A stretch of DNA of 26,927 bases from Spirogloea muscicola (GCA_009602725.1 WELB01000192.1:14106-41032); one strand, 5' to 3'; numbered from the stretch's first letter, positions 9,666 to 21,939 are shown. The notes: a model not told the origin generated them from the letters alone. Numbers and translations: made by a program.

Positions 9666-10844
9666 CCCTCAACCCTCCTCAATTGACAACCTCTTGGCGA
9701 TCACTAACAGCAGATAACCCAGTTGCTTGCTCAGTCTGCAGAAACAGCCCTTATATGCTATCTTATCATGCCAGTACAGTAGGGGATTCTGGGTGAAGAG
9801 TGCCAGGGAGGCCAGCTAGGGCAAGTGACGGGATCCTGGGCGCGGCGCTCAGTAGAGCACGAGTGCCGTCGGCAACGCTCACACTCAGCCTCGGTTGGGA
9901 GCTGGAATTTTGACAGGACACATCCATTCTCAGCAGTATGATGAAGCACTTGAACAACTCCTCACCACTCCCCTCCCCCCCAAAAATCCAATGTTGTCGA
10001 TCGCAAGCGTTTTCGTCTCTCCCTACTCTTAAAGGTCCACGACTCATTAACCCTATCTGCAGAGCCTTGTTGTGCCCGCCCAATGGTGCCTATGCTTTTG
10101 GGCTGGCCTCGACTGAAACAGTCTTTCTTTCTCTATCTCTCAGCCACCGCCCCATATGACAGAGCACACTAAATGCTCATCAATGACTAGATCGTCGAAC
10201 CTCGACTTCCCAATTACTTGCTAAATGCAGCAAGTCGTGGTCTTGCTTGCTACTGTGTCGCCCAAGGCCATTGACATAAAGGAGGTCAATGAAACTGGTT
10301 CACCTGAATGACCAGGCTGACCTGGCTTCGCATGTTGCTCAAGTGACAACAGTCTAGACGTGCAAGGTGCGGCAACTTGAGCAAGTGAGTACGCCCAAGG
10401 TTATACCTTTCAAGTTTATGAAGGCATACTCTACAGAGCAGGTTGTTGCTCTTCTCTGGAGCGCGGGCCTTACTGCTTTAGCACAAAATTACTTCCTTGA
10501 GCTAGCCGCAACAGCATACGTGAGATGTGGCACCTTGAGCGTGTTGGCACGCCCTAGAAACATTCAACTTTTTGGAAAGCAGACTCTGCAGAGCATGTTG
10601 TTGCTTTTCTCTGGAGCGTAGGCCTTGATGTTTTGGCTCAATATTATGTCTCCGGGCAAGCCGTAACAGCAAAAGTGAGGCCCTGAATTAGTCAACGAAT
10701 AAAGAGGGGCAACAAAGAAGAAGGTGGCTGCTAAATTGCATGCGTCCCTTGTGAGGGTCAGCATGGGTGCCAGGGCAGAGTGAGGCATTCAAAGTCCACC
10801 CCTCTGACGCAAGGAACTCTGCAATCGAGGGACAGCAAGGGCCT
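9666..10844. other. Intergenic region between GT61 (5') and prolyl oligopeptidase (3')
   Basis: No gene is supported. It contains a diverged 155-bp-offset direct repeat (10405-10685) and a small inverted repeat CATTGAC/GTCAATG at 10269-10291. The part adjoining 10845 should hold the 3' UTR of the prolyl oligopeptidase gene; no TGTAA motif is seen close to its stop. Confidence 0.5.
10405..10685. repeat. Diverged direct repeat, two copies at 155-bp offset
   Basis: Copy one (about 10405-10530) and copy two (about 10560-10685) share an ordered series of blocks: CTCTACAGAGCA versus CTCTGCAGAGCA, GTTGTTGCTCTTCTCTGGAG versus GTTGTTGCTTTTCTCTGGAG, GGGCCTT versus AGGCCTT, and GCCGCAACAGC versus GCCGTAACAGC. 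Similarity is roughly 75-80% by eye. No coding potential or known element is recognised. Confidence 0.65.
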
Positions 10845-13800
10845 CTACTCCTGCCAGCTGGCGCCTGTCACCTTCGCCATGAAGGAGTACACATCGCTCA
10901 CCTCATCGATCTGCAGTTGGTTATACAGACACAATCACGCAAGCATTTGAGGGCATCCAGTAGAAGTTTGCTTAGCATGATAACTAGATCAGCAGTAACT
11001 TAGACAGCAAAGGCAAAGAACTAGAAACAACAAATACTACTCTAGGAAGCATTCTGGCATTACTGACCATCTTCTGAGTTGGGCGGCCTGCGCCGTGGCC
11101 AGCCTTGGTGTCGACACGCACGATGATGGGGTTGGTTTGATGAATGGCACCATCCTCCACCTGGCAGAGCTCGTGTTGCAGAGTCTCCATCCATCATGGG
11201 CCCCAAGAAGTTAGTCAAACCCAGACATGTAGCTCAATGACAAAACGAGTAATCATCACCTTGTCACAAGACTAGATGAGGCTCCAGTCAAGCTCCTGCT
11301 GCAAATTCATGTCAGCGTAATAGACAGACATTCTCTCCAAAAGGAGCAGCTAGCACTGGGCCCGACTACTTCCTAGGACTTCAAGCCACGGCAACGTAGT
11401 GGGCGCTCTTTGCACTTACTGCAATGAGCTTGAGCGTGTGGAGGGGCACCACACGGTCGTCATGGTCGCCTGTCAGCAGCATGGTGGAAGGGTATTGCAC
11501 GTCGCCAGACGGTAGCTCCCAGGGCCTGCTGACATTGTGCAGAGGGGAGTACCTGCAGATAGCCAGTAGATCACAGTCTTCAGTCCTGATCAGAAGGGAC
11601 CCAGCACAACACTTTGAGGTTATTGCAGTTGTTTGGGATTGGCAGATTACATGTAAAACCCAGGGGTGCTCATTATGTAACTCATCAGTCAGGGGACATT
11701 GGTGCCCATGTTCATGCCTGGCAAGACTACAAAGCTTCAATTGTCTGAGTACCATTTACGTGCTATATACACTACCAAGGGATATGGATATAAATGTTGT
11801 TATCACTTAATAAGCCACTGGAACTCTTCAGCCTTGTCTGAGCACCCGTAGTCAGTTGTCCAGGCATGCCCTGATGACAAAGACTTTGACGAAGATCAAT
11901 GAACACATACCATAAGCCATGCAGACTGGAAGTGCATGACTTGCTCAATACAGTGGTCCCTTGACTTGATACCTGACAGAAGCTCTCACAATGCCACAGA
12001 GGTATCCCACAAAACCCTCGGACTGAGTCCCATGCCCTGACATCTGACACTATACCCTGAAGCCAAGGTCTGAGCAGGCATTGTCCTATGAAGGCTACAT
12101 GCACAGACTCATCTTCTCTCATGACTAAGTGATATTCGCACAAGCAAAATCTGCACAGAGCAAGTTGATAGAATGACAGTAGAACTGACTTAATCCGGTC
12201 CTGCTTATTGAGATACTTCTTTAGATTCTTCTCTTAGCAAGTCAACCCCTTGGTGTGACATAGTCCATGCGACAGCAAGCTGACCTCCTCTCGGGTCTAT
12301 ACATACATGCAGATTGTCTCTAGCATTCAAGACTGTTCTCACCTATTGTAAACTTGTGAAATCGCAGCATGTCCATGACACCAACGTGCGCTATGGCACA
12401 GCCATAAAGCTCGGGCCTCTGCCAATTCACAACAACAAAGAAAGCATCTGTGCCAGCTTGATAACAGCATGGCCCATGCAAGCAGCACAAGATGGATGGG
12501 TGGCAGGTATGGAACAGTCTGCCTTCTATCTCTTAATGACCATGAATCAGATCATTGCAGCTGTAGGAAATGAAAAGGGCATAGATTAAGTGTCATCTTC
12601 AAGGTGTTCTGAATAGTCTTTTCAAGGGGAATGCAATCGTTAACCACCTCATTGATGCAGGCAGCCACCAACAGGCCGCCGTTGCTACCACCCTCAATGC
12701 ACAGCTTGGACGGCTGCGTGTAGCCTTCCTTGGTCAGGAACTCTGCGCATTTCTGGAAGTCGTCAAAGCAGTTCTGCTTGTTGGCGAGCGACCCAGCCTT
12801 GTGCCACTTCTCCCCGTACTCCCCGCCGCCACGTATGTTGGCAACGGCGACGACAGCCCCTGCAATGGGCAGCCCCGTCTTGTCAACCATCTCAGCAGTC
12901 ATGGCAAATCGTTCACCGAAAGCAGACAAATATGCCCCAGAATAGGTCCTATCTTACCATAGTGGCGCATCAGGACAACCCGTGCAACGCTGAAAGACGG
13001 CGTCAAGGAGATGTTGAAGCCGCCGTAGCCATACAGCAGCGCAGGGTGGGAGCCGTCCAGGGCAATGCCCTTCCTCGATACCACAAACATGGGGATGGCT
13101 GTGCCATCCTTGCTGGTCACAAACACCTGCCGTCACAATTGAAGTCTCAGATTCTGCAACACAATCCACACATGCCAGTCTCAACATCTGAGCACAAAAA
13201 GCCAATATGAGGCTCAGCATATTCTAAGTGAATGAGAAAGTGGGCACCTGCTTTGTCTCAAAATGCGACGCATCAAATCCATTGACCTTGATTTCTCTGA
13301 AGACCTTGGGCTGAAGGACAGCAAGGTCTGTCAATTCACAGGAATAAATGGTCCCAGGGCTTAGGAAGCTTGTGAAGCTAAAGAAGATCTGGGAGTCCTG
13401 CTTGCGGCCAGTGGCTGAAGAGACAGAGCCCACATCCAGGGGAAGCGCTTTAATGACATTCCCGGTGCCAAGGTCCCTGGAACATGTGCAAAGGAACTCA
13501 ATGGTCGAGATCAAGATAGTATTTACTGTGAAGACGTTTGCTTTCACAAGCACACTGCATATGTCTAGTGAGAAAAGAGAGAATGGAACTGTCACGATAT
13601 ATCAGCTGCATTCATAATATTGAAGGCAGTGCGTTGCACAAGATGTAACCCCTACCCAAGTCTACTTCTGCACAGCTTACCTGATTTGTAAGATGTGCTT
13701 AACATCGTGGAGGTAACAGGTGAGCAGGACATTGTCACGTACACAGTAGGCCCACTCCAGTACATCGCGCTCGCACTCTGCTATCAAGTCGGACCAACTC

Positions 13801-16290
13801 TCAGGGGCATCAAGTGACACCTGCAAAAGCATGCGCACTGCTTGTCATGTCCTGCTCTTGATTCAGTGAGCAGCAGCAACAGCTCTGCACTTGCACCTCA
13901 ATGTTGGTAAGCAACAACAAAAGCCACCAAAAATTTTAACCAACTTTGGTCAGCTTGTACAGCGGGGCATCCTTGTTCGTGTGGAAGACAAAGTCAGTCC
14001 CGTCATTTGTCACGTAGCCATATTGCGCTCCAAAGTTGTCCACCAACTTGACCATAGGCAGAAGCCCTTCCCCCTTCCAAGCAGCAGCACTGCCCGGCAG
14101 TGTCTCCAGATCGCAGTAGTACAGCCGGTTCACTGGGTCGCAGCCCTCTGAGATTGACATGACGATGTACTGACAGTACGAAGGAGCCCACATTGCAGCT
14201 ATTAATACAATTACGCGAGCAATGAGTGATCAGTCGCAACCAAAATGGAGGCAACTTTACCAGTGGCACAATCACTGTTGCTCCTTTGAAAGATTGAGTT
14301 GAATCCATCTCATTCTACAAGTGTTGCAAACTTGTCTTGATGCCTAGATTGTTGCCAGGCCTATCATACATGCAGCAAGTAGACTATGCGCAATGCGCAT
14401 TCTCTGCACAAGTGGAGACGACAACAAAGAAGAGAATAACAACAACAGAAAGCAGGTGCTTGCTGTAAGTCTCTGTCAAGCTTACACGCCCGTCGTCACT
14501 CAGCTCAGCGCCAAACATCCACTTTGGATTGTCGGGGTCCTCCCAGCAGAGCGTGTCCGCTGCCTGGTCGTCGCCAAGCACGTGGTAGTAGAGCTTCTGG
14601 TTCAGGTTGATGTCTGTCTCGGTGCCGGCATCGCCCGTGGTAGCCTTCCTGTGATCACACAATGCATGCTGGAATGGTTGCTGAAAAGTGCAAAATCAGG
14701 CCCTACAAGAGCCAAAACCATAGGGCGTATCTTGCGGATGCAGGAAGTGCATCTTCGCAATATATGTATGTGTCACCAGCTCCTGGTGTAGCTGACTTGG
14801 AATGAAGCCCAAGAGTATGGTCGCTCCACTTCATAACTGGAGATTAGATAAGGTGCACAGAGTAGCTGTGCTGCTGAGCTCACGTGGGCTCCGGGTACTT
14901 GTTATAAAAGAAACCCTTGTGGTCGTGCGTCCATGCCATAGACGAAAACTTGACCTGCAAATTTGCAGGCGTTGTTGCATAGTCATCGTCTGCACAACAT
15001 CCAAGCAGGAGCTGCAGAGAGCAGAAGATATTGTCGCAGCCAGAGGGGGTGGCATACCCAGCGAAGGTGGTCAGGTTCCTGGTGCTTGTCATGGACACGC
15101 AACACGCGAATCTCCTGCCAGTCGCTCCCAGACGCGCTCAGCCCGTAGGCAAGGTATGCACCATCCTCGCTGAATGCATAGCCCGAGAGAGCCACTGTGC
15201 CGTCTTCGCTCAGCAGGTTGGGGTCTAGCAGCACCTCACCTTCCGCGTCCAGGCTTGCCTGCTCAAGGTGACAGCGGGGTACACTGAGCCTGGCTGCGGA
15301 GCAGCCGACGGGCGGCCTATAGCGTGGCACTCTCAGCTCTGAGCTTGGGCGACGACTCGACCTGGGGTTGCACCCAAGCACGAAAGGTGGCACAGAACCC
15401 GAAAAGCTACGCTTACAGCGTCGTCTACTAGCTCTGACTGTCCTGATTCTTGCAACATGGAAACCTGGAAGTAGAATATGGCCACGTCCTGGCGGTTGCC
15501 TGTTGTGGATGGACATTGCAGCCCAAGACTTTGCAAGCTCAAACCAGATTACCCGCATGACACATCTTTTTCTATTTGCCAGATATCTACCATCCATAAA
15601 GCAGAAATCTGCAGCAAGAACATGCTACAGTGCAACTGATCACCTGCATGTATAGCACGCTCTGCGCCTGCAGGCCGGCATTGAAGAAATAGAAGTAACG
15701 GCTGCCGCGCTTGTATGGGCACCCGTACTTGGGGTAGTTGTACAGCTCCGCCATACGCTCCTGCAAATTGGGGGGGGCAGCCAAGGGCGTGTTGTAAGCG
15801 AGCTCCAAAGCAAGCCTGTCTTTTGTCACAAGCCGCGAGCAGCGCAGGCCTGCAGCCGGTAGTTACCCTGAAAGGCTCGCGGGTGTCGCAGCTGGCGAGC
15901 ACGGCCTGCGTGACGGCGTTCTGGGCCTCGACGAACGCCTTCGTCTCCTCGGCGTCGGGGTCCTCCATCCTGAGCCAGCGCCGCGGGGTTTAGTGAGGAG
16001 GCTATCAGTCGAGCTGAGCGCCAGAGTCCTTGCTTTGCACAACAACGACAATATGAAGACGGATGGCTCCAAGCTCCACATCTAGCACACCTGGAAGCAC
16101 CATTAGCACAGTGCCAAGCTCCACATCTAGCACACATAGGACTACCATTAGCACCATCAGCAGAACCATTGACAAAGTGAGCGGGGCCTGCATGGCAGCA
16201 GCCTCCTCACCAGCGGTAGGGGTCGGCAACTTTCGTGCCGTGGTAGTCCTCGACCACGCCGTCGTCGCGGCGGGCAGCCGGGTACGCCAT
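10845..16290 (-). CDS. Prolyl oligopeptidase (prolyl endopeptidase, S9A), 16 exons, complete
   Basis: Exons: 16290-16211, 15969-15867, 15760-15644, 15258-15058, 14954-14884, 14648-14486, 14169-13945, 13820-13681, 13476-13248, 13126-12958, 12859-12648, 12418-12343, 11870-11807, 11552-11420, 11184-11068, 10910-10845 (TAG). All are GT-AG, in frame, and total 721 residues, the usual family length. This serine peptidase cuts short peptides after proline, normally in the cytosol. The N-terminus has the diagnostic [16 protein letters not shown] and DPYRWMEDPD. A seven-bladed propeller region follows ([37 protein letters not shown]). The catalytic domain has GGSNGG with nucleophile Ser~558, GDHDDRVVP with Asp~648 and substrate-binding Arg~650, and KAGHGAGRP with His~691. 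The ATG at 16290 fits the family start, but the frame stays open upstream into the assembly gap as an Ala/Arg-rich stretch, so a longer organelle-targeted form is possible. Confidence 0.95.
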
Positions 16291-16937
16291 GGCGGGCCCC
16301 CGCCTGACGGGAGCAGCCTTGGCGACTGCAGCAGCGGCAGCGGCGGCTGCGGTGGCCAGAGCACGGCCTGCAGCGGCGGGAGCTCCCGCGCGGCACCGCT
16401 GCTGCTCCGTGCCGGCCTTGCGGCGCGCCGCGGCCGCCGCGGNNNNNNNNNNNNNNNNNNNNNNNNNNNNNNNNNNNNNNNNNNNNNNNNNNNNNNNNNN
16501 NNNNNNNNNNNNNNNNNNNNNNNNNNNNNNNNNNNNNNNNNNNNNNNNNNNNNNNNNNNNNNNNNNNNNNNNNNNNNNNNNNNNNNNNNNNNNNNNNNNN
16601 NNNNNNNNNNNNNNNNNNNNNNNNNNNNNNNNNNNNNNNNNNNNNNNNNNNNNNNNNNNNNNNNNNNNNNNNNNNNNNNNNNNNNNNNNNNNNNNNNNNN
16701 NNNNNNNNNNNNNNNNNNNNNNNNNNNNNNNNNNNNNNNNNNNNNNNNNNNNNNNNNNNNNNNNNNNNNNNNNNNNNNNNNNNNNNNNNNNNNNNNNNNN
16801 NNNNNNNNNNNNNNNNNNNNNNNNNNNNNNNNNNNNNNNNNNNNNNNNNNNNNCGCCGCCAGCCGCCGCCGCCGTTTCTCCGCCGCCGCCGCTTCCGCCG
16901 CGGTCGGCCAGGCTCGTCCGAGAGGCGCGGCGCCGCC
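16291..16937. promoter_or_regulatory. Shared divergent promoter region between prolyl oligopeptidase (-) and IPMI large subunit (+)
   Basis: The two start codons (16290 on - and 16938 on +) are 647 bp apart and head to head, so both promoters must lie here. Both resolved edges are GC-rich with GCC runs, and no TATA box is visible. Most of the region is unread (N at 16443-16853). Confidence 0.6.
16443..16853. other. Assembly gap of 411 N
   Basis: An unresolved run of N, flanked on both sides by GCC/GGC triplet runs, which probably caused the gap. Long translated frames that cross it are artefacts. Its true length may differ. Confidence 0.95.
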
Positions 16938-19900
16938 ATGGCCGCCGTGGCGCGCGCCGGTCTGCAGGCCGTGCCTGCCAGCCTCCCCCAGTCGGTGCGT
17001 ACACAGGCAGAGCCGGGCCCCCAAGCTCTCACCATCGTCTCGCCGGAGCTGCTCGTGTCCTCTCCCACTGCCTCGCATGGCGCGTCTCCTTGGAGACGAT
17101 ACAGATGGCCCTCGGAGCGAAAGATGCTGCGCGCCAGCGTCCTGGCGCAGCGCGGGACAGCCACCGACGGCAGAAAGACCTGATTGAGCGATTAGAGTGC
17201 TTGTCTCGGTGTTCCAGAGGCTTGGAACTGAGATCGCCTCACACAGACGCCTGTGACAAGAAGGAAAGATTTTGTGGTGTACTTACGGAAGTGGATCCAC
17301 AGGGTTGAATTGCTGCTGATGGTGTCGTTGGTGTCATGCAGGCCTACAAGGGGGAGCAGGCGCAGTCCTCCTTGCTGCAGAACTCGGTGAAGTGCTCACG
17401 GAAGGGTGCCCCTGGCCGTTCTTCTCGGAAGACTTCTGTCGTTTGCGCAGTGGTAGCACCGCAACGTCAGGATGCAGCTCCAGCAGTCTCAACATCAGTA
17501 AGTGCCATTAGCACGCAGGTCGCTTAACTAAAGCTGTGAACACTGGCAGGAAATAGAGCCACTGGGAAATTTCTATTTGAGATTTCCATCTTCAAAACAA
17601 TCTGGAAATAACAGGAGTCTTCGCTCCTACTTGACAATTTGGGTTCAAACCAGTTCCAGGAAAAGTCCCCCTTGCTTTCGCAGCAGCTAGCAGCATCGCC
17701 TTGCAGAAGTACTGGCCAGATTGTTAAGAAGTCTTTGGCTGATGCCTCGCTCGAGTTCCGCATACTGGCAGGTGAAGTCTGGCATGACAATGACCGAGAA
17801 GATCCTTGCCAAGGCTGCGGGGAAGTCCAAGGTCTCTCCTGGTGACAACGTGTGGGTCAATGCCGACGTGCTCATGACACATGATGTCTGTGGACCAGGC
17901 ACAATTGGCATCTTCCAGAAAGAGTTTGGCCGGGATGCCAAGGTGAGCCACCAGTTACTTTGGATTGTTGTATCCAAGCAAACGATTGTGGACGCCATCT
18001 GCTTTCTGCTGTTCTGCTGTATTTCTGAGTACTTGTTCATGACCAACAGCTACATGCACTTGCTAAATATCGAAGTACAGGTCTGAAGGGTCGCTTATTG
18101 GGTAGACCTTACTGTTGCGACACTGCTGTCATAGCTCTCACATGTCCTGTCAGATTTTTCCTTCTTTTGCAGGTTTGGGATCCTGAGAAAATTGTCATCA
18201 TACCTGACCACTATATTTTCACAGCAGATGAGCGAGCCAACCGCAATGTGGACATTTTACGTGAGTTTGCAGCAGAGCAGAATATCAAGTACTTCTATGA
18301 CATTACTGATCGCAGCAACTTTCAGGTACTTCAGACATTAAGCCTTATGTGCCCCATAGTAGATGGCACAAACTCTTTCTTGAAACTTGAGATCAGAGAG
18401 CCTCGCAATTAGTGGTCTCAAGACCACAACTCTTAGCAGATGTTGGTGCTGCTAGCAGGAGCTGTTACCTTCTCTGCTCGTTCAAGTTGCACACTTCATT
18501 GTGGTCATTAGCGATATATGCTCATCTGCTGTGATGCCTTTTTGGGGCATATGTTGCACGATCAGGTAAACCCCAACTATAAGGGAGTCTGCCATGTGGC
18601 GCTTGCACAGGAGGGTCACTGTCGGCCTGGCGAGGTATCTCACTTATGCCGCTTATCAGAAGAGTCAAAACATATGAGATTTTTACTAGTTCACCTCGTA
18701 ATGGTTGATCACAGTTGCTGCTTCATTGATGCTGGAGTATCTGCTGAATACTGGCTGCTTACTGTGCGCACACCTATAACCTGCCTCTCACTGCTATTTT
18801 TGGGTCAGGTACTCTTCGGAACTGATTCGCATACATGCAATGCTGGAGCTTTTGGTCAATTTGCTACAGGCATTGGGAACACAGATGCAGGATTTATTAT
18901 GGGGACTGGCAAGCTCCTCATTAAGGTCAGACTGGTGGCCTCACGTCATGACCTCAGACTGATGTATTTAGTGTTCAATTTTACCTCCCTAGAGCAAGCA
19001 ATCATGTAGTACATGGATTTTAACAAGTGTTGTGTGTTGTCGTTGATTGGACTCTATGTGGCAGGTGCCAGCCACTATGAGATTTGTGTTGGATGGTGAG
19101 ATGCCACCCTGGCTATTGGCCAAAGATCTCATACTTCAGGTTGCTATGCCATCTTCTTGATGTGCTTGATAAGACCTTCACCTGAGATGCCAGACTGCAA
19201 TATTGTAATTTTTCAGTGGTCATGGGCTCCGCTTGCACCGAAGCAAGGCAGACATGTTTCCTGAAAACCCCAGAAATGCATTGTTGAGAGATACTTTGTG
19301 GCTTCCTTGTGACGTTACTAGCATCTGGCCTTTGAATTGCTACCAGAGGATTGGGCAGCTATTTAAGGATACGGCATGTCATCACAGTCATGTTTCTGTC
19401 CATCCGCAGATCATTGGAGAGATTTCTGTATCTGGTGGCACATACAGAGCCATGGAGTTTGCAGGCACAACTGTCGAGAGCATGACTGTAAGTTGAGAGC
19501 ATGACTGTGAGTTGACCACATTGAAGTGTCCAGACTGCTGATTGTGGTCTTCCTTATGGGCTGCTGACAAGCAGCATCTTGTGCGTAGTTACTAGGTTCT
19601 GGCATTCATATAGGTCATAGTTGCCCGTAGTACACTTCAAGGCAGCGCCAACTAGTTGATGGAAATACTTTAAGGCTAAACCTCTCAGCAGAGATAGAGC
19701 ACATGGCATATAACTTAGTACCAATGCAGGACGACATATATATATGCAGGAAGCTGCTGTACTCCACTTGTCCCAGCAACTCAAGACTGCGGTGGACTTG
19801 CTAGGCTCACTAGGGAAGCAAGTGGTAGACTTGATCTGCCGCCTTTCTTGCCAGTTTGTGGGCTGGCCCTGGCTTCCTAGCCATCTTACTTAAGGTTCTC

Positions 19901-21911
19901 CTGTGCTGCCCTGGCAACTGTGTTATATGTCCCTGCAGATGGAGGACCGCATGACCTTATGTAACATGGTCATAGAAGGGGGGGGCAAGAATGGTGTTGT
20001 GGCTGCTGATAAAACCACCTTCAAATATCTTGAGGTCTTCATGATTGTATTATTTGTACTTATTACATGCTGTAGTGTATGCAGAGAATGCTTTGCAAGA
20101 GATGACAGATAGGTTGCCCTGGAGGCAAGCATCTTCTGCAACTAGAATACATGCACAAGTTTCTGCTTCCTGGCCTTTCTCTCAAAACAGGTCATCCCTT
20201 CCGTGCATATTTACAGCCGTTATTATGATCTTTGCAGGGCAAAACGGATGCACAATATGAGCCTCACTACAGCGATGGCTCAGCCAGGCATTCCTCTGAC
20301 AGTCTCCTTCAGTTGACATTACAATATGATGCATCATGCATGTCATCTGTCAGATCAAGAAATGCTTGTTCTTTTGGGCAAGAAGCTGCTGATGCTTGGA
20401 AATTCTCGCATACAACAAATCCATGTGAGATTGGTGAACACTGCTGCTTCAGTCAGTTTCAGAAGCCTGACTTTGAGTTATTGGCCGCTTTGCGTGCAGC
20501 TATCACAGCGAGTACAGGTTTGATGTGTCGAAGCTCGAACCAGTCGTTGCCAAGGTTAGTGTGCTCCGCATACAATCCAAGGTGCTGGAGCTCTGTAGTG
20601 CTCTAGCACAATGCATTCCACCTTTCTAGCACACTGAAGAGGCACTTCAAATGGCTGGTGCTCATGCATGTGGACCTTGCAGCCTTAAGCTAAACTGTTG
20701 TCATCTTCATCTCTGCTTCACTCTTAATCAGGATGGAATTCCACGGGTTCTTGGGCAGGGATAGTGTAAATGGAATGCCATTCTTACTTCTGTTTCTCAC
20801 GTTTTTTCCATATGCAGCCTCACTCCCCAGATAATAGAGCAACTGCAAGGGAATGTAAGGATATCAAGATTGACCGTGCTTACATTGGTTCGTGTACGGG
20901 AGGCAAGACAGAGGACTTTCTGGCAGCAGCCAAGCTTTTCCACGCCGCTGTAAGTTGTAGCCTTTCTAACTTGCTGTGCCGTGGCTGTGTAGCGCAATCT
21001 CTGGTCGAAGATGTAAGATGTTACTTTGCCCCCTAATAAACAATCTGATACGTGCAGGGGTTCAGTGCAAATAAAATAATCAAGCAGTCTGTTAGTGCAA
21101 CCAGCAAGCAATACCTAGCCGTCATGATGCCTGTTTGCTAGGGGCTCAGAAAGACATGATGTCCAAACATTACAGCGGGCAATTTGCAGGGTCAGAAGGT
21201 GAAGGTACCGACTTTTCTTGTTCCAGCTACGCAGAAGGTGCTACATTGCCACCATACTGTTGTTGCCTTATTGATTAAGGATATTCGGTCTCAGAGCTTC
21301 TTGCACGTGATGATGATTTCACTGCAGAAGTTGTGCATGAGCATGTTACTCTGTGCAGTCAAGGGTGACTGTAAGACAAATATTTCGCAAGATGGTTGGG
21401 CACTCGCTCACGAAATTTCTGTGAGGCAGGTCTGGATGGATGTCTACACTGCTGAAGTACCTGGCACAGGCGGGAAGACTTGCGCTCAGATCTTCGAGGA
21501 AGCTGGGTGCGACACACCTGCTTCACCCTCCTGTGCAGCCTGCCTGGGCGGTCCTCGCGACACCTATGCCAGGATGAATGAGCCGCAGGTTGGCTGTTGT
21601 CCACCCTCTTTTGGGCACAATCTACAAGTGATGGTCAGTCTAACAATCAACCATGCAGAATAAGTCAATTGGCATATGCGATGGAATCTGAAATTTTATC
21701 TGACTGTTAGAGAGAGCTCGTAGTCCAGAACATTAGGGCCGAGCTAACTTGGGGGTTGACATCTTGTCAGGTTTGCGTGTCGACAACTAATCGTAATTTC
21801 CCTGGGAGGATGGGCCACAAGGAGGCCCAGATTTTCTTAGCATCCCCCTACACAGCAGCTGCTTCAGCTTTGAGAGGTTCTGTGACAGATCCAAGGGAGT
21901 TCTTATCTTGA
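16938..21911 (+). CDS. 3-isopropylmalate dehydratase large subunit (isopropylmalate isomerase), plastid, 15 exons, complete
   Basis: Exons: 16938-16994, 17342-17497, 17772-17942, 18173-18325, 18566-18634, 18809-18925, 19065-19139, 19410-19487, 19939-20034, 20238-20287, 20500-20554, 20818-20949, 21190-21237, 21430-21588, 21771-21911 (TGA); 518 residues in frame, close to plant IIL1 proteins. With a small subunit it isomerises 2- to 3-isopropylmalate in leucine synthesis. Residues 1 to about 70 ([13 protein letters not shown]...) are rich in Ala, Ser, Arg and Lys and lack the catalytic fold: a plastid transit peptide. The aconitase-type core has [29 protein letters not shown], and the [4Fe-4S] ligands Cys~385 (GSCTGGK) and Cys~454/457 ([10 protein letters not shown]). 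The end is [11 protein letters not shown]. The ATG at 16938 follows GCCGCC, a good context. The intron after 20287 uses a GC donor; the others are GT-AG. It is head to head with prolyl oligopeptidase. Confidence 0.95.
19476..19513 (+). repeat. 19-bp tandem duplication of an exon end and its 5' splice site
   Basis: GAGAGCATGACTGTAAGTT (19476-19494) is followed at once by a copy differing at one base (GTGAGT in place of GTAAGT, 19495-19513). The first copy spans the end of coding exon 8 (19487) and its donor; the second supplies another consensus donor. Using the second would read in-frame GTA AGT TGA, a stop. Confidence 0.85.
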
Positions 21912-21939
21912 GGATGCCGTGGGAGTAATGTTGTTTGTA

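Noticed and set aside
16005-17308. Long open frames on both strands spanning the N run (for example 16005-17078 and 16063-17187)
   Set aside because: They are open only because the 411 N are unread; the flanking translation is Ala/Arg/Gly low complexity or a shadow of the first exons of the two real genes.
17625-17665. Possible tRNA B-box (GGTTCAAACC)
   Set aside because: No matching A-box or cloverleaf can be folded around it, and it lies within an intron of the IPMI gene.
19735-19750. ATATATATAT microsatellite in an IPMI intron
   Set aside because: Short simple repeat with no feature around it beyond ordinary intron sequence.
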